From an uncultured Prevotellaceae bacterium (GTDB lineage: Bacteria; Bacteroidota; Bacteroidia; Bacteroidales; Bacteroidaceae): 64,000 bases of DNA. The stretch spans positions 1 to 64,000 of the forward strand of contig CAMBDA010000012.1 in the NCBI GenBank assembly GCA_945865175.1, written 5' to 3'. Made by a program: the position numbers and the translations under genes. Positions 15,359 to 23,947 of the stretch are shown piece by piece. Under the pieces are notes generated by a model. That model ran no database searches. It was not told the origin of the DNA and saw nothing but the letters and a program-made list of their open reading frames with translations. Positions within the stretch are counted from its first letter, which is position 1; each line of letters begins with the position of its first letter.

Positions 15359-16122
15359 TTCCGGGACTCCTTTCTGGGGTTGCGGGCACTCTTGCCCACA
15401 TCAAAGGTGAGATTGACAGTGCCGCCCCATGTGGTGCCCCCGTTGCGTCCGAATCCGGGCACATACCAGGGGTCGCCCCATTCGTTGCCGCTTTGTGAGA
15501 GACGCAACCGGTAGCGCACATTGTAGCCTAGGCGTACGATGCTCCAGAGTTTTGTTTCCACACCGATGACCACCTCGGCCCATTGGGCACGCGCCTTGTG
15601 GTCCTTGATGTTGAAAGGTATGGGCTGCTGCCATACTTCGTCGGTGAAGTCGGGGTTGGAGAAGTCGTATTTGAAGGCACTGAATCCATAGCGAAGGCCG
15701 CCGAAGAAACGGTTGCCGTTGAGCTTCTTGTTGAAATTGTAGTCCATACCGATGCGGAAATAGGGAGCGGTGGTGCTGAAGAGGTTGTTGTTTTCCTGTC
15801 CTTCGCGCGTGCAATCTCCCAGTCCTATCTCAAAGAGGGGGAAGTATTTTTCCTTGAAGTTGATGCGCGCAGCCGCCTCCATGTTGGCAAACTTGGCTCC
15901 CACGCCCTTCATGGCCAGTCCGCAGATGTCCACCGATACGGCCGCACCGGCCAGTAGGGGGGCTTTTTCGGGGGGGAGCGACTGCAGACTCACCTTCACT
16001 GTGTCGTTTGTCGTTTCCACAGTCACCTGAGGGGTCGCCTGGGGTTGCTGTGCCGCCACGGGGTGGCCTAGCAGGCTAATCCAAAGGATAGAAATGAATC
16101 TGTATGTTTTCGACATTGGCAT
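15355..16122 (-). CDS. DUF6048 family outer membrane/periplasmic protein
   Basis: A 255-residue protein of the DUF6048 type. A signal peptide (about residues 1-24) ends at VAAQQ. The mature part has alternating hydrophobic and aromatic residues, Gly-rich turns and a C-terminal stretch TVNLTFDVG, suggesting an outer membrane beta barrel of the kind seen in many Bacteroidota proteins. Its 5' end overlaps the DUF6452 gene by 47 bases, and its stop overlaps mntP. An alternative start lies at 16116. The pair DUF6452/DUF6048 is conserved in Bacteroidales; function unknown. Confidence 0.75.
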   Translation of the reverse strand: MPMSKTYRFISILWISLLGHPVAAQQPQATPQVTVETTNDTVKVSLQSLPPEKAPLLAGAAVSVDICGLAMKGVGAKFANMEAAARINFKEKYFPLFEIGLGDCTREGQENNNLFSTTAPYFRIGMDYNFNKKLNGNRFFGGLRYGFSAFKYDFSNPDFTDEVWQQPIPFNIKDHKARAQWAEVVIGVETKLWSIVRLGYNVRYRLRLSQSGNEWGDPWYVPGFGRNGGTTWGGTVNLTFDVGKSARNPRKESRK

Positions 16123-16540
16123 AATTCACTTGAGGGTTGGTGACTACAATGGAATCGATGAAATTGTGTGTGGAGAGCACACGGGTGATGGTATGGAACA
16201 TGCGGGTGGGACAGTCGGGCGATTCGAAATGGGGATCGTTGGTCTTCTCCACCTGCATCGTGTCGTAGAGGCTGTAGCCGTCGCCCGTAATGTGGAGCAC
16301 CAGGGTGTCGGCCTGCATGGCCATGCTCATGGGGAGGCTGAAGGCATTCACGTTGTTGGCTCTGTTGAGCAATACTGAATCGGTGCCCATAGCGGTGATG
16401 GTGAGTGTGTCGCCCAGCGACACGCTGCTGCCATCGGCATACAGCGCGCAAGTATAGGAGACGGTGCTGTAGAGCGTACAGTCTACTTGGTCGCAGGACG
16501 AGATTAGAAGTAATATCCAGATGATGATTGTCTTGCGCAT
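16076..16540 (-). CDS. DUF6452 family lipoprotein-like protein
   Basis: A 154-residue secreted protein matching the DUF6452 family. The N-terminus MRKTIIIWILLLISSC is a lipoprotein signal with the lipobox Cys at residue 16. The mature part contains short beta strands and scattered cysteines. It overlaps the DUF6048 gene, with which it is usually paired; the two could form an envelope complex. It starts 19 bases after the GT2 gene. Biological role not known. Confidence 0.72.
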   Translation of the reverse strand: MRKTIIIWILLLISSCDQVDCTLYSTVSYTCALYADGSSVSLGDTLTITAMGTDSVLLNRANNVNAFSLPMSMAMQADTLVLHITGDGYSLYDTMQVEKTNDPHFESPDCPTRMFHTITRVLSTHNFIDSIVVTNPQVNYANVENIQIHFYPLD

Positions 16541-16559
16541 ATTTTTTTCAATCCTTTGT

Positions 16560-17516
16560 TTAAATCTCTTTCTCTATCTGGTAGTTGTTGCGCAGCGAGG
16601 AGTTCCGGCTGATGAGCTCGCCCAGGAAGCCGGCCACGAAGAGCTGGGTGCCCAGAATCATGGTGGTGAGCGCCAGGTAGAAATAGGGACTGTCGGTTAC
16701 CAGTGTATAGGGCTGTCCCGCATGGAGCGCATAGAGTTTGTTGGCTCCCACCAGCAGTGCGCTCAGCAGGCCCACCATGAACATGATGGTGCCGATGAAG
16801 CCAAACACATGCATGGGCTTAAGGCCAAAACTGTCCAGAAACCACAACGACAGCAGGTCGAGATAGCCATTCACGAAGCGGTTGAGTCCCATGAACTTGC
16901 TCTTTCCGAACTTGCGTGCCTGATGGTGGACAGCCTTTTCGCCAATCTTGTCGAAGCCGGCATTCTTGGCGAGATAGGGGATGTAGCGGTGCATCTCACC
17001 ATATACTTCAATGTGTTTCACCACATCGCTGCGGTAGGCCTTAAGGCCGCAGTTGAAGTCGTGGAGATTATGTATGCCGCTCACCAGACGGGCAGTGGCA
17101 TTGAACAGTTTGGTGGGGATGGTCTTGGAAAGCGGGTCCTTGCGCTTTTGTTTGTAACCGCTCACCAGATCGTAGCCCTCATCGGTAATCATGCGATAGA
17201 GTGCTGGTATCTCGTCGGGTGAGTCCTGAAGGTCGGCATCCATGGTTATCACCACATTGCCTCTGGCCTGCTCAAAGCCGCAATAGAGAGCAGGGCTCTT
17301 GCCATAGTTGCGCCTGAACTTGATGCCGTGCACGATATCCGGCTCGGCGGCATGGAGCTGTTCTATCACCTGCCACGATCGGTCGGTGCTGCCGTCGTTC
17401 ACGAAAATCACCTCGTACGAGAAGCCGTGGGCTTCCATTACGCGTTTAATCCAGCCGAACAGCTCGCCTATCGACTCGTCTTCGTTATAAAGGGGTATTA
17501 CAACCGATATGTCCAT
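16560..17516 (-). CDS. Family 2 glycosyltransferase, polyprenyl-phosphate glucosyl/mannosyl type
   Basis: A 318-residue enzyme that transfers a sugar from a nucleotide sugar to a polyprenyl phosphate at the inner membrane. The N-terminal GT-A domain begins with ISVVIPLYNEDESI and has the MDADLQD metal motif near residue 97. Two C-terminal transmembrane helices (about 230-255 and 265-300) match the GtrB/DPM1 group. The ATG at 17516 is chosen since the conserved first strand starts right there; the ORF is open 36 codons upstream. It is 52 bases after the DUF4199 gene and 19 before DUF6452. Confidence 0.85.
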   Translation of the reverse strand: MDISVVIPLYNEDESIGELFGWIKRVMEAHGFSYEVIFVNDGSTDRSWQVIEQLHAAEPDIVHGIKFRRNYGKSPALYCGFEQARGNVVITMDADLQDSPDEIPALYRMITDEGYDLVSGYKQKRKDPLSKTIPTKLFNATARLVSGIHNLHDFNCGLKAYRSDVVKHIEVYGEMHRYIPYLAKNAGFDKIGEKAVHHQARKFGKSKFMGLNRFVNGYLDLLSLWFLDSFGLKPMHVFGFIGTIMFMVGLLSALLVGANKLYALHAGQPYTLVTDSPYFYLALTTMILGTQLFVAGFLGELISRNSSLRNNYQIEKEI

Positions 17517-17568
17517 GATGTTGATGTGTGATGAGAAAATGATGTATGTTCGTTTTTTTGAGAATATG

Positions 17569-18120
17569 CTATTTGGTTGCTTCCGTCTGTATCTTTCCCA
17601 GCATGCCCATGGCTGCCGATACAATGGCCACGCCCGTAGTGCAGAACAGATTGGTCAGAAGCAGCTGGGGCACTATCTGACTCACGGTAAGGGTGCTTGC
17701 GGCTTCGATGACCTCGTCGAAACTGAATCCTTCGGGGTACATCTCCTGTATGTGTTGACGGTAGACGGGGTTTTCGAGGACGTGAATGAAACCCTGTATG
17801 AAACGGCCGTTGTCGAACCATTGGAAATAGACAAACTGGCCGAAGGTGGTAAGAAGGGTCGCAAAGAAACATGTAGACCATGCGTACCAAAGGCAGTGGA
17901 CAAACGAGAGTGGCCGGTAACGGACGCGCATGTGTCTGACCATGCGGGCACACTGGACTATCGAGAGGAGGGCACACACGTGGCCAAGCAGGCCCAGTGT
18001 GGGGTCGGTGAATGCGGTAGTGACAAAAATGAAACTGGCCAGCCACATCGCACCTATCACAAAACCTCCGCGTGAGGCCTCGGCACGCAGTGCGGAATAT
18101 ATCGTTGATGATTGATTCAT
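17569..18120 (-). CDS. DUF4199 family membrane protein
   Basis: A 183-residue inner membrane protein with four predicted helices and the topology of DUF4199, a family restricted to Bacteroidota. An acidic and aromatic soluble loop (about residues 95-130) sits between helices 3 and 4, and the short tail is polar. The start at 18120 is chosen over 18138. A TAATTTTG box on the reverse strand at 18146-18153 is a likely -7 element. It heads a leftward run of nine genes to ctp with gaps of at most 69 bases. Function unknown. Confidence 0.75.
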   Translation of the reverse strand: MNQSSTIYSALRAEASRGGFVIGAMWLASFIFVTTAFTDPTLGLLGHVCALLSIVQCARMVRHMRVRYRPLSFVHCLWYAWSTCFFATLLTTFGQFVYFQWFDNGRFIQGFIHVLENPVYRQHIQEMYPEGFSFDEVIEAASTLTVSQIVPQLLLTNLFCTTGVAIVSAAMGMLGKIQTEATK

Positions 18121-18145
18121 TCTTTTCTTGTATCTCAAATTTGCG

Positions 18146-18153
18146 CAAAATTA
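18146..18153 (-). promoter_or_regulatory. Probable -7 box for the nine-gene leftward run
   Basis: The reverse strand reads TAATTTTG, fitting TAnnTTTG, 25 bases before the DUF4199 start. A matching TTTG at the right distance was not found. Confidence 0.4.
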
Positions 18154-18223
18154 CGAAATTTTCTTCTATATTATGGTATGCAAGGTGAAGAAAATCACTT
18201 TCTGCAAAAAAAACGCTCCAAAA

Positions 18224-18255
18224 TTTGGTCGAATCGGTAAAAAGCACTACCTTTG
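18224..18255 (+). promoter_or_regulatory. Promoter of the SRP RNA
   Basis: TTTG at 18224-18227 and TACCTTTG at 18248-18255 are 20 bases apart, an exact fit to the Bacteroidota sigma factor consensus. The RNA begins a few bases downstream, as expected. Confidence 0.75.
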
Positions 18256-18261
18256 CATCCG

Positions 18262-18366
18262 CTAAACACGGGAAAGTCCTGTACGGTTAGCTCCCTCGGA
18301 ATCCCCCAGGGCTTGACCGCAGCAAGGGTACTTGGTTGTAGCAACGCGATACAGACCGCTTTCCCA
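18262..18366 (+). ncRNA. ffs: Small signal recognition particle RNA (4.5S type)
   Basis: The RNA forms one long hairpin: GGGAAAG at 18270-18276 pairs with CTTTCCC at 18359-18365. The central part holds the conserved SRP loop region with GACCGCAGCAAGGGTA. It binds Ffh and directs membrane proteins to the translocon. Ends are approximate. A strong promoter lies just upstream and tRNA-Thr follows within 4 bases, so the two are probably made as one transcript and then processed. Confidence 0.85.
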
Positions 18367-18369
18367 CCC

Positions 18370-18443
18370 GCCTCTTTAGCTCAGTTGGCCAGAGCACGTG
18401 ATTTGTAATCTCGGGGTCGTTGGTTCGAATCCGACAAGAGGCT
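18370..18443 (+). tRNA. tRNA-Thr (TGT anticodon)
   Basis: Acceptor arms GCCTCTT (18370-18376) and AAGAGGC (18436-18442) pair fully. The anticodon loop TTTGTAA holds TGT, and the T-loop reads GGTTCGAATCC. The discriminator is T at 18443 and CCA is not encoded. The third pair of the anticodon stem appears to be a T-T mismatch. It is cotranscribed with the SRP RNA. Confidence 0.93.
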
Positions 18444-18452
18444 CACGAATGA

Positions 18453-18480
18453 GGAGACTGCCCGCGCAGCCTCCTTTTTT
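18453..18480 (+). terminator. Rho-independent terminator after tRNA-Thr
   Basis: GGAGACTGC (18453-18461) pairs with GCAGCCTCC (18466-18474) with one mismatch, followed by six T at 18475-18480. It ends the SRP RNA-tRNA transcript. Confidence 0.85.
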
Positions 18481-18497
18481 ATAACTTTGCATCAATT

Positions 18498-19001
18498 ATG
18501 ATATATCTATTGCTTGTATTGCCCTTTCCGCCGGCCTTTATCCTCCACGAACTGGAGGAACTCATGGTGCAACATCGTTGGATGGCAGCCCACAGGACAT
18601 CCCTCATGGAAGGGTTCCCTTCGATGAGGTCTCTCATAGGAAGGCTGTCGACGCTGGGTACCAGGGCCTTTGCCATTGCAGCCTTGGAAGAACTGGTCCT
18701 GCTGCTTTTGGCTACCGCATGGATGCTGGTTCAGGGACCACTGGCACTCCAGATATGGTCGGCATTGTTCATGGCCTTTTCCTTCCATCTGCTGGTCCAC
18801 ATCGGAGTAGCCCTTGTCTTGCGTAGTTACGTGCCGGGCCTCGCCACGTCTGTCTTGCTGTTGCCCTTTGCTGCTTATGGCGTGTGGAGTATATGGCTTG
18901 TGATGAGCGCATGGGAAATGGTACTGTGGGCGGTGTTGGGCATCGTGTTTATGTGGTTCAACCTGTATGTAGCTCACCATGCGGGCAGGAGGTTTTCGTA
19001 A
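18498..19001 (+). CDS. HXXEE domain membrane protein
   Basis: A 167-residue membrane protein with about five hydrophobic helices. The family motif HELEE occurs at residues 17-21, right after the first helix start, in FILHELEEL. A TAACTTTG -7 box at 18482-18489 overlaps the end of the tRNA terminator and suggests its own promoter. Members of this family are widespread and uncharacterised; the His/Glu cluster in the membrane suggests metal binding or catalysis. The thioredoxin gene follows after 45 bases on the same strand. Confidence 0.75.
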   Translation: MIYLLLVLPFPPAFILHELEELMVQHRWMAAHRTSLMEGFPSMRSLIGRLSTLGTRAFAIAALEELVLLLLATAWMLVQGPLALQIWSALFMAFSFHLLVHIGVALVLRSYVPGLATSVLLLPFAAYGVWSIWLVMSAWEMVLWAVLGIVFMWFNLYVAHHAGRRFS

Positions 19002-19046
19002 GTCTGCTCATGTTGTCATTGTCGAATCTTTATCAATAACAAAAAA

Positions 19047-19526
19047 ATGAAAAGTTTTCTCTTGATCTTGGCCTTTGCGATGGGCTCCATCCCTGTCTTG
19101 GCCCAAAACAGGGTGTATGATGAATCCATTGATCCGCTGGCCCAAATTGAGCAGGCCGTGAAGGATGCCGCGCGGGACCATAAGTATGTCATCTGCCAGT
19201 TGGGTGGAAACTGGTGCAGATGGTGTGTCATGTTTTCCAGATTTATCCAACAGGACCCTGAAATCGACAAGGTGGTGAAGGACAATTTTGTGTATGCTCA
19301 TGTCAATTTCAAGTCGCGCAAGGACCCGCTTTCGCAAAAGGTGAGCAAGCGGCTGGGCAATGCAGGAAGGTTCGGATTTCCTGTCCTGGTCATACTGGAC
19401 ACGGACGGTTCAGTGCTGCATATCCAGAATTCGTCTTATCTGGAGGATGGTGATGGATACAGTAAAGACAAAGTGCTGGGTTTCTTTCAGCAATGGACCC
19501 CTGCTGCTGTACGGGGAGAAAACTGA
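19047..19526 (+). CDS. Secreted thioredoxin-family protein
   Basis: A 159-residue thioredoxin-fold protein. A signal peptide (residues 1-20, cleavage after VLAQ) exports it to the periplasm. The active site is the unusual CRWC (Cys57-Cys60) in GGNWCRWC, of the DUF255/thioredoxin_7 kind. A cis-Pro is present in FGFPVLVI near residue 113. It probably reduces or isomerises disulfides of envelope proteins. Its last 40 bases overlap the oppositely oriented EFR1 gene (19487-19526). Confidence 0.83.
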   Translation: MKSFLLILAFAMGSIPVLAQNRVYDESIDPLAQIEQAVKDAARDHKYVICQLGGNWCRWCVMFSRFIQQDPEIDKVVKDNFVYAHVNFKSRKDPLSQKVSKRLGNAGRFGFPVLVILDTDGSVLHIQNSSYLEDGDGYSKDKVLGFFQQWTPAAVRGEN

Positions 19527-20248
19527 CCTTTTTGCTGTTTCTCCTGGGTGAACCGGCCCCATTCGATGGCACGACGGGGGCAGGAGTGGAAGCATCTGAG
19601 ACAACCCGTGCAATGGCTGTGCCCCCATGTGGGGTGGCCGTCGGTGCAGGTAATGTCGTGTGTAGGACATTTGGCGGCACACAGGCCGCATGCATTGCAA
19701 CGGTCATGCACCCAGAAATATCTGTCGGTGAGCAGCAACGCTTGGAAGAGGGGACGTAGTAGATAGGTCTTTGCCCAGGCATGGCTTCCACGTGTCAGTT
19801 GCCGGAGCCTTAGTCTTTGGCCGATGCTGGCTGCAATGAGGGGCAGCTGTCGCTGAGTGTGCTCCACCTTCTGCTGGGCCAGTGCCGGACTGTCTGTCTC
19901 GAACCCGGGCAGGCACACGTACGTATTGGGCATTCCCACAGAGAACGCAGCATCCACCTTGCGCCGGAGTGTCTTCTCCAGAATGCTGTCGGCATGGCCC
20001 ATGTCGTCTCCACACGTCATAACAGTCCACACATAACGGCTGCCGATGGTCATGTGGCGGAGGAAGGTCCTCACTATCCTGGGCACGCCCCAGGCATACA
20101 CGGGGAATACGATGCCCAGCGTCTCATTGTCTTCTAGCGGACGCAGGGGGTGATTGTCCTCCATGCTGTAGCAGTCCTCATGGAGGTGTTGTGAAAGCAC
20201 CTGCGCCACATACCTGCTGTTGCCAGTGCCAGAGAAATAGAGTATCAT
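19487..20248 (-). CDS. EFR1-type flavodoxin/ferredoxin fusion protein
   Basis: A 253-residue protein. The N-terminal flavodoxin-like domain has the FMN phosphate loop SGTGNSR at residues 6-12. The C-terminal ferredoxin domain has two 4Fe-4S motifs, Cys184/187/190/194 and Cys213/216/219/223. EFR1 proteins are electron carriers of anaerobes with unknown physiological partners. The 3' end overlaps the thioredoxin gene convergently by 40 bases. The last 20 residues, past the second cluster, are basic and polar and may be a species-specific tail created by this overlap. Confidence 0.85.
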   Translation of the reverse strand: MILYFSGTGNSRYVAQVLSQHLHEDCYSMEDNHPLRPLEDNETLGIVFPVYAWGVPRIVRTFLRHMTIGSRYVWTVMTCGDDMGHADSILEKTLRRKVDAAFSVGMPNTYVCLPGFETDSPALAQQKVEHTQRQLPLIAASIGQRLRLRQLTRGSHAWAKTYLLRPLFQALLLTDRYFWVHDRCNACGLCAAKCPTHDITCTDGHPTWGHSHCTGCLRCFHSCPRRAIEWGRFTQEKQQKGQFSPRTAAGVHC

Positions 20249-20285
20249 GAACAGTCTTGTGTGGGGGAGTCTGTTGCCAGATGAA

Positions 20286-22541
20286 TCAGTTGAAGAAATT
20301 CCAGCTTACGCCAAATCTGAAGGCGCGTGGATTGATGGGGTAGTGTGGTGCCCAGAAATAGTGGCCGTCTCCTGCGTTCACGTGATACATACCCAGATAG
20401 ATGCGACAATGCTTCAGGTGCATGTTCACATAGGCATTGATGAGTGGATAGTTACCCACTTTCACGCGTCCGAAGGTCTTGTCCTGCACGGCAAACTGTC
20501 CCACGGCAGGGGAATAGTCGGGGGCATAGTAAGAGGTGAAATAGCGCATGTCGCCACCTAGTTGCACACGCAGTACCTTGGCAATGCGGAAGAGTAGGAA
20601 AAGGTTGGTATAGACATTGAGCTGTGGTAGTGGAAGCACGTCTTTATCAGAAGATTTTTGGTAGGTTACCTCGTTCTCCCAGTGCAGCGGACCCAGTTTG
20701 AAATTCTGCTCCAGTGTGGCACTGAATACCTGAACACTTCCGCTGTGCTGACGTACAGCCACATCATGGGTGTAGTCTCCGGGGAGTGTGCTGGTGGAGT
20801 CGGTGCCTGTAAGGGTATTCTGCATGCCGAAATACGTGTAGTTGGTGATGTTTTCAAACCCTGCGTGCAAGGTGGTCCTGGTGCGCGCATAATGAAGCCT
20901 TCCTTCCACCCGTGTGCGCAGTTCACGGTCAAGTCCTTTATGGTCCCACCATGCAAACTGGGAATGGTAATGGCGCAAGTAGAAACCAGGCTTGGCATGG
21001 TGAAGATGGGCATGCACGTCCAGTCGGAGGGAGTCCTTGGTGCCAGACCCAATCTCCAGGTCTAGGTCACCGTCCACTTTGAAGTCGCCCGAATGCTCGC
21101 CCACCAGCCACACTTCGCCCTTGGCGTCGTAGTGGATGAGGCTGCCCTGCCTGCGTGTAATCTGTCCGCCCACGGTGATGTCGTTCTCCTTCCATTTCTT
21201 TAGGCGTGTGGAATCGGCCACCAACTCAGGTAACTTGTAAGTGCGCAGGGTGTGTGACCCGAAGAGGGTGATGCCCATTTGCGCCCATTTGTTGAATCCT
21301 TCTAGTTGGGCTATACCCAGGGTGTTGCGAATACTTAGGGCATCTGTTTGGTCCGCCACATTGGCAAGATTGCCGTAATAGAGGTTGGAATAGTAGTCGT
21401 CTGGGGTGTTCTTGCTGATGTATTCGTGCGACATGCGGCTGATATGGAGTGTGTGGATAAGCGCAGTCACAGGGACGTACTCGGTGGGTGGCACTTGCTG
21501 GTCCTTCCATGCCTGTTGCAGCGAGTCCACGGCATGCTGGCGGGCAATGCTGTCAGCTGCCAGAATGGTGCGGATGCTGTCCGAAAGCTGACCCAGAAGG
21601 TCGGCATCGGATGGCATCTGGGGTTTTAACGAGTCGGGCACGTCTATGAGACGGTCAAATCCCAGGTTGTAGCGGTGTGAAAGATAATAGGTCTGTTCGT
21701 CGTTTCTGTTCCATGTACTCCCAAGCATTACGGGTATGTCGCGCGAGGTATAGCTCGTCTGGAAGCTCTGTGGGTCTTCTATGTAAAGGTCGTTCTCAAT
21801 TCCTCCGTTTTCGGCCATCTTGGAGTGATTGGCATTCACGTAGGCGTGTATATTATATTTTTCGCCCCTGTGATAACCGTATACAGTCCCGCCAAACTGG
21901 CTGTTTTGTTGGCTGTTGTAGTAGCCGCGTCCGTACAGGTAGTCTATCTTGAAACCTATGCCCGAGTTTTTGTTGATATTGCTGGCAAAATAGGCCCGTA
22001 CGCGGTCTTCCCCATTCTGGCTGTTGCCGGATTTGTGGTAGGCAAGGTTTGTGATGGGACTTTTTGTATTAGTGAACAGGAAGTCTGTGAGACTGGTGCG
22101 GAAATGGTCGAAAGGCTGTAGAAAGATGAAGTTGGTGTTCTCCGGCCTGCGCAGAAAGATACGGTTGAGCCGTGGTGAACCTACATTGCCCAGAAGTGAA
22201 TATTGTCCTGTCATGCCATCGGTGAGATTCCAGTTCTGGAAATTGTGAACAACGGTATCGCTGTTCACGGCATCGATGACGGTACCCAGCCGTTCGTCGA
22301 TGCGCCATTGGAACTGTCCGACAGGTATTTCCGTCTCTGTTTCGGTAGAGGTGGTGTCGCGTCCCCATGTGACCTTTCCACGTCCTCCTCCTCCGTCGAA
22401 GGTGCCCGATTGGAGTGTTCCGCCCGGGCTGGAGTGATAGTCTGGGTTCATTTCTCTGATGGGCGTCTGTGCCAGGAGGGCTGTGAGATGGCTGCATGAG
22501 GCAATCATCAACAGCAGACTCAGAAAGCGGTGTCTGGACAT
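20286..22541 (-). CDS. Porin_10 family putative outer membrane porin
   Basis: A 751-residue outer membrane protein. A signal peptide (about 1-25) ends in LLAQ. The mature protein starts with a Gly/Ser-rich, low-complexity segment, then the family-typical NFQNWNLTDG.TGQYSLLGNVGSPRLN region around residues 100-130, followed by beta strands rich in Tyr and Phe. The last residue block, RFGVSWNFFN, ends with aromatic residues as needed for BAM recognition. It lies 58 bases downstream of the oxidoreductase gamma gene and may be transcribed with it. Solute specificity cannot be told. Confidence 0.82.
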   Translation of the reverse strand: MSRHRFLSLLLMIASCSHLTALLAQTPIREMNPDYHSSPGGTLQSGTFDGGGGRGKVTWGRDTTSTETETEIPVGQFQWRIDERLGTVIDAVNSDTVVHNFQNWNLTDGMTGQYSLLGNVGSPRLNRIFLRRPENTNFIFLQPFDHFRTSLTDFLFTNTKSPITNLAYHKSGNSQNGEDRVRAYFASNINKNSGIGFKIDYLYGRGYYNSQQNSQFGGTVYGYHRGEKYNIHAYVNANHSKMAENGGIENDLYIEDPQSFQTSYTSRDIPVMLGSTWNRNDEQTYYLSHRYNLGFDRLIDVPDSLKPQMPSDADLLGQLSDSIRTILAADSIARQHAVDSLQQAWKDQQVPPTEYVPVTALIHTLHISRMSHEYISKNTPDDYYSNLYYGNLANVADQTDALSIRNTLGIAQLEGFNKWAQMGITLFGSHTLRTYKLPELVADSTRLKKWKENDITVGGQITRRQGSLIHYDAKGEVWLVGEHSGDFKVDGDLDLEIGSGTKDSLRLDVHAHLHHAKPGFYLRHYHSQFAWWDHKGLDRELRTRVEGRLHYARTRTTLHAGFENITNYTYFGMQNTLTGTDSTSTLPGDYTHDVAVRQHSGSVQVFSATLEQNFKLGPLHWENEVTYQKSSDKDVLPLPQLNVYTNLFLLFRIAKVLRVQLGGDMRYFTSYYAPDYSPAVGQFAVQDKTFGRVKVGNYPLINAYVNMHLKHCRIYLGMYHVNAGDGHYFWAPHYPINPRAFRFGVSWNFFN

Positions 22542-22599
22542 GAGGCGTAGGGGTAGTTTAGGGATGAAAGGATAGGGTAGGGTTATGTGGGTTGATGTT

Positions 22600-23151
22600 T
22601 CAGGGCTGGTGGACAGATGTCACGCTTTCCATGCCCTTGTGGAGGGCTTCCTCGTTGAGTGGGATCAGGTGGTGATGGCGTTCGGGCAGGGTTTTGCGCA
22701 GGGCTTTTACCACATTCTCCAGTGCCACTATGGGGGTTACTTTCAGCAGCGCACCCAGCACAATCATATTGAATGCCTTCACATTGTCCATCTCGGCAGC
22801 CACGTCCATGGCATTGATGCGGTAGATGTGTATGTCGGTTCGGGTGGGTGGAGTGCTGATTCCGTAAGGATCATAGATAAGTGTGCCGTTGGGCTTGATA
22901 CAATGTTCAAAGCGTTGCAGCGAGGGCTGGTTGAGGATGATGGCCGTGTCGAAGGTGCTCACTATGGGCGATGAGATGCGCTCGTCGCCGATGATGACGC
23001 TTACGTTGGCCGTTCCGCCACGTTGTTCTGGACCATAGGCAGGGAACCATGACACTTCGCGTCCCTCCATCAGTGCGCTATAGGCCAGGATCTTTCCCAT
23101 GGACAGCACGCCCTGGCCTCCGAATCCGGAAATGATGATTTCTTGTTTCAT
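22600..23151 (-). CDS. korC: 2-oxoacid:ferredoxin oxidoreductase, gamma subunit
   Basis: A 183-residue gamma subunit. The start MKQEIIISGFGGQGV carries the conserved GFGGQG motif of pyruvate/ketoisovalerate ferredoxin oxidoreductases. The start at 23151 overlaps the beta-subunit stop (ATGA at 23148-23151). With the alpha, beta and ferredoxin subunits it converts 2-oxoacids and CoA to acyl-CoA, CO2 and reduced ferredoxin, or runs in reverse. Whether the substrate is 2-oxoglutarate or branched-chain oxoacids (Kor or Vor) cannot be fixed from sequence; the symbol is provisional. Confidence 0.87.
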   Translation of the reverse strand: MKQEIIISGFGGQGVLSMGKILAYSALMEGREVSWFPAYGPEQRGGTANVSVIIGDERISSPIVSTFDTAIILNQPSLQRFEHCIKPNGTLIYDPYGISTPPTRTDIHIYRINAMDVAAEMDNVKAFNMIVLGALLKVTPIVALENVVKALRKTLPERHHHLIPLNEEALHKGMESVTSVHQP

Positions 23152-23924
23152 TGTTGTTCTGTAGTGTCTTTTAGGTCGCCCAGGGGATAGAAGGGGAACA
23201 TGTGCTGTTCCATCCATCTGTTGGCCTCCACGGGTGACAGTTTCCAGCCGGCATTGCATGTGCTCACAATTTCTACCAGTGATGTGCCGCGTTTCTCCAG
23301 GCTGTTGGTGAATGCCTTGCGTATGGCTTTTTTGGCGCGCTGTATGGCTGCCACATTGTGTACACTCTGGCGGGTGACATAGCATGTGCCTTCGAGCGTG
23401 GCTGCAATCTCTGTCATCTTCAAGGGGAAACCGTGGAGGTCGGCCCTGCGGCCATAGGGACAGGTGGAGGTCTTCATTCCCATCAGAGTGGTGGGGGCCA
23501 TTTGTCCGCCGGTCATGCCATAGATAGCATTGTTGATAAAGATGATAGTGATGTTTTCGCCCCGGTTCATGGCATGGATGCTTTCACCCGTACCGATGCA
23601 GGCGAAGTCGCCATCGCCCTGATAGGTGAACACAAGGTGGCCAGGCCACATGCGGCTTACAGCACTGGCACATGCTGGGGCTCTTCCGTGGGCGGCTTCT
23701 ATCCAGTCAATGTCTAGATAGTTGTACGCAAAAACGGCACAACCTACAGGGCAGATGCCGATGGTGTGGTCGGTGAGGTTCATTTCCTCGATGATTTCTG
23801 CCACCATTTTGTGCACCATGCCATGGCTGCATCCCGGGCAGTAATGCATGGGACGGTCGTTCATGAGCGTGGGCTTGGTGTAGACCAGGTTCTGAGGTTG
23901 GAGTATATCCTGTAATGTTTTCAT
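23148..23924 (-). CDS. korB: 2-oxoacid:ferredoxin oxidoreductase, beta subunit (TPP binding)
   Basis: A 258-residue catalytic subunit that binds thiamine pyrophosphate and Mg2+: YQGDGDFACIGTG (from about residue 100) and the following NNAIYGMTGGQ give the GDGD...N pattern. CPGCSHG near residue 29 and ICPVGC near residue 57 supply the cysteines for a 4Fe-4S cluster. It follows the small membrane protein gene by 23 bases and overlaps the gamma gene. The operon order, ferredoxin-alpha-membrane protein-beta-gamma, is typical for Bacteroidales. Confidence 0.9.
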   Translation of the reverse strand: MKTLQDILQPQNLVYTKPTLMNDRPMHYCPGCSHGMVHKMVAEIIEEMNLTDHTIGICPVGCAVFAYNYLDIDWIEAAHGRAPACASAVSRMWPGHLVFTYQGDGDFACIGTGESIHAMNRGENITIIFINNAIYGMTGGQMAPTTLMGMKTSTCPYGRRADLHGFPLKMTEIAATLEGTCYVTRQSVHNVAAIQRAKKAIRKAFTNSLEKRGTSLVEIVSTCNAGWKLSPVEANRWMEQHMFPFYPLGDLKDTTEQQ

Positions 23925-23947
23925 TCTCTATTGCTTACTTGTTTTGT

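Noticed and set aside
14757..15360. A Mn2+ riboswitch (yybP-ykoY) for mntP
   Set aside because: The gene overlaps DUF6048 by four bases and has no leader space; no such structure was seen.
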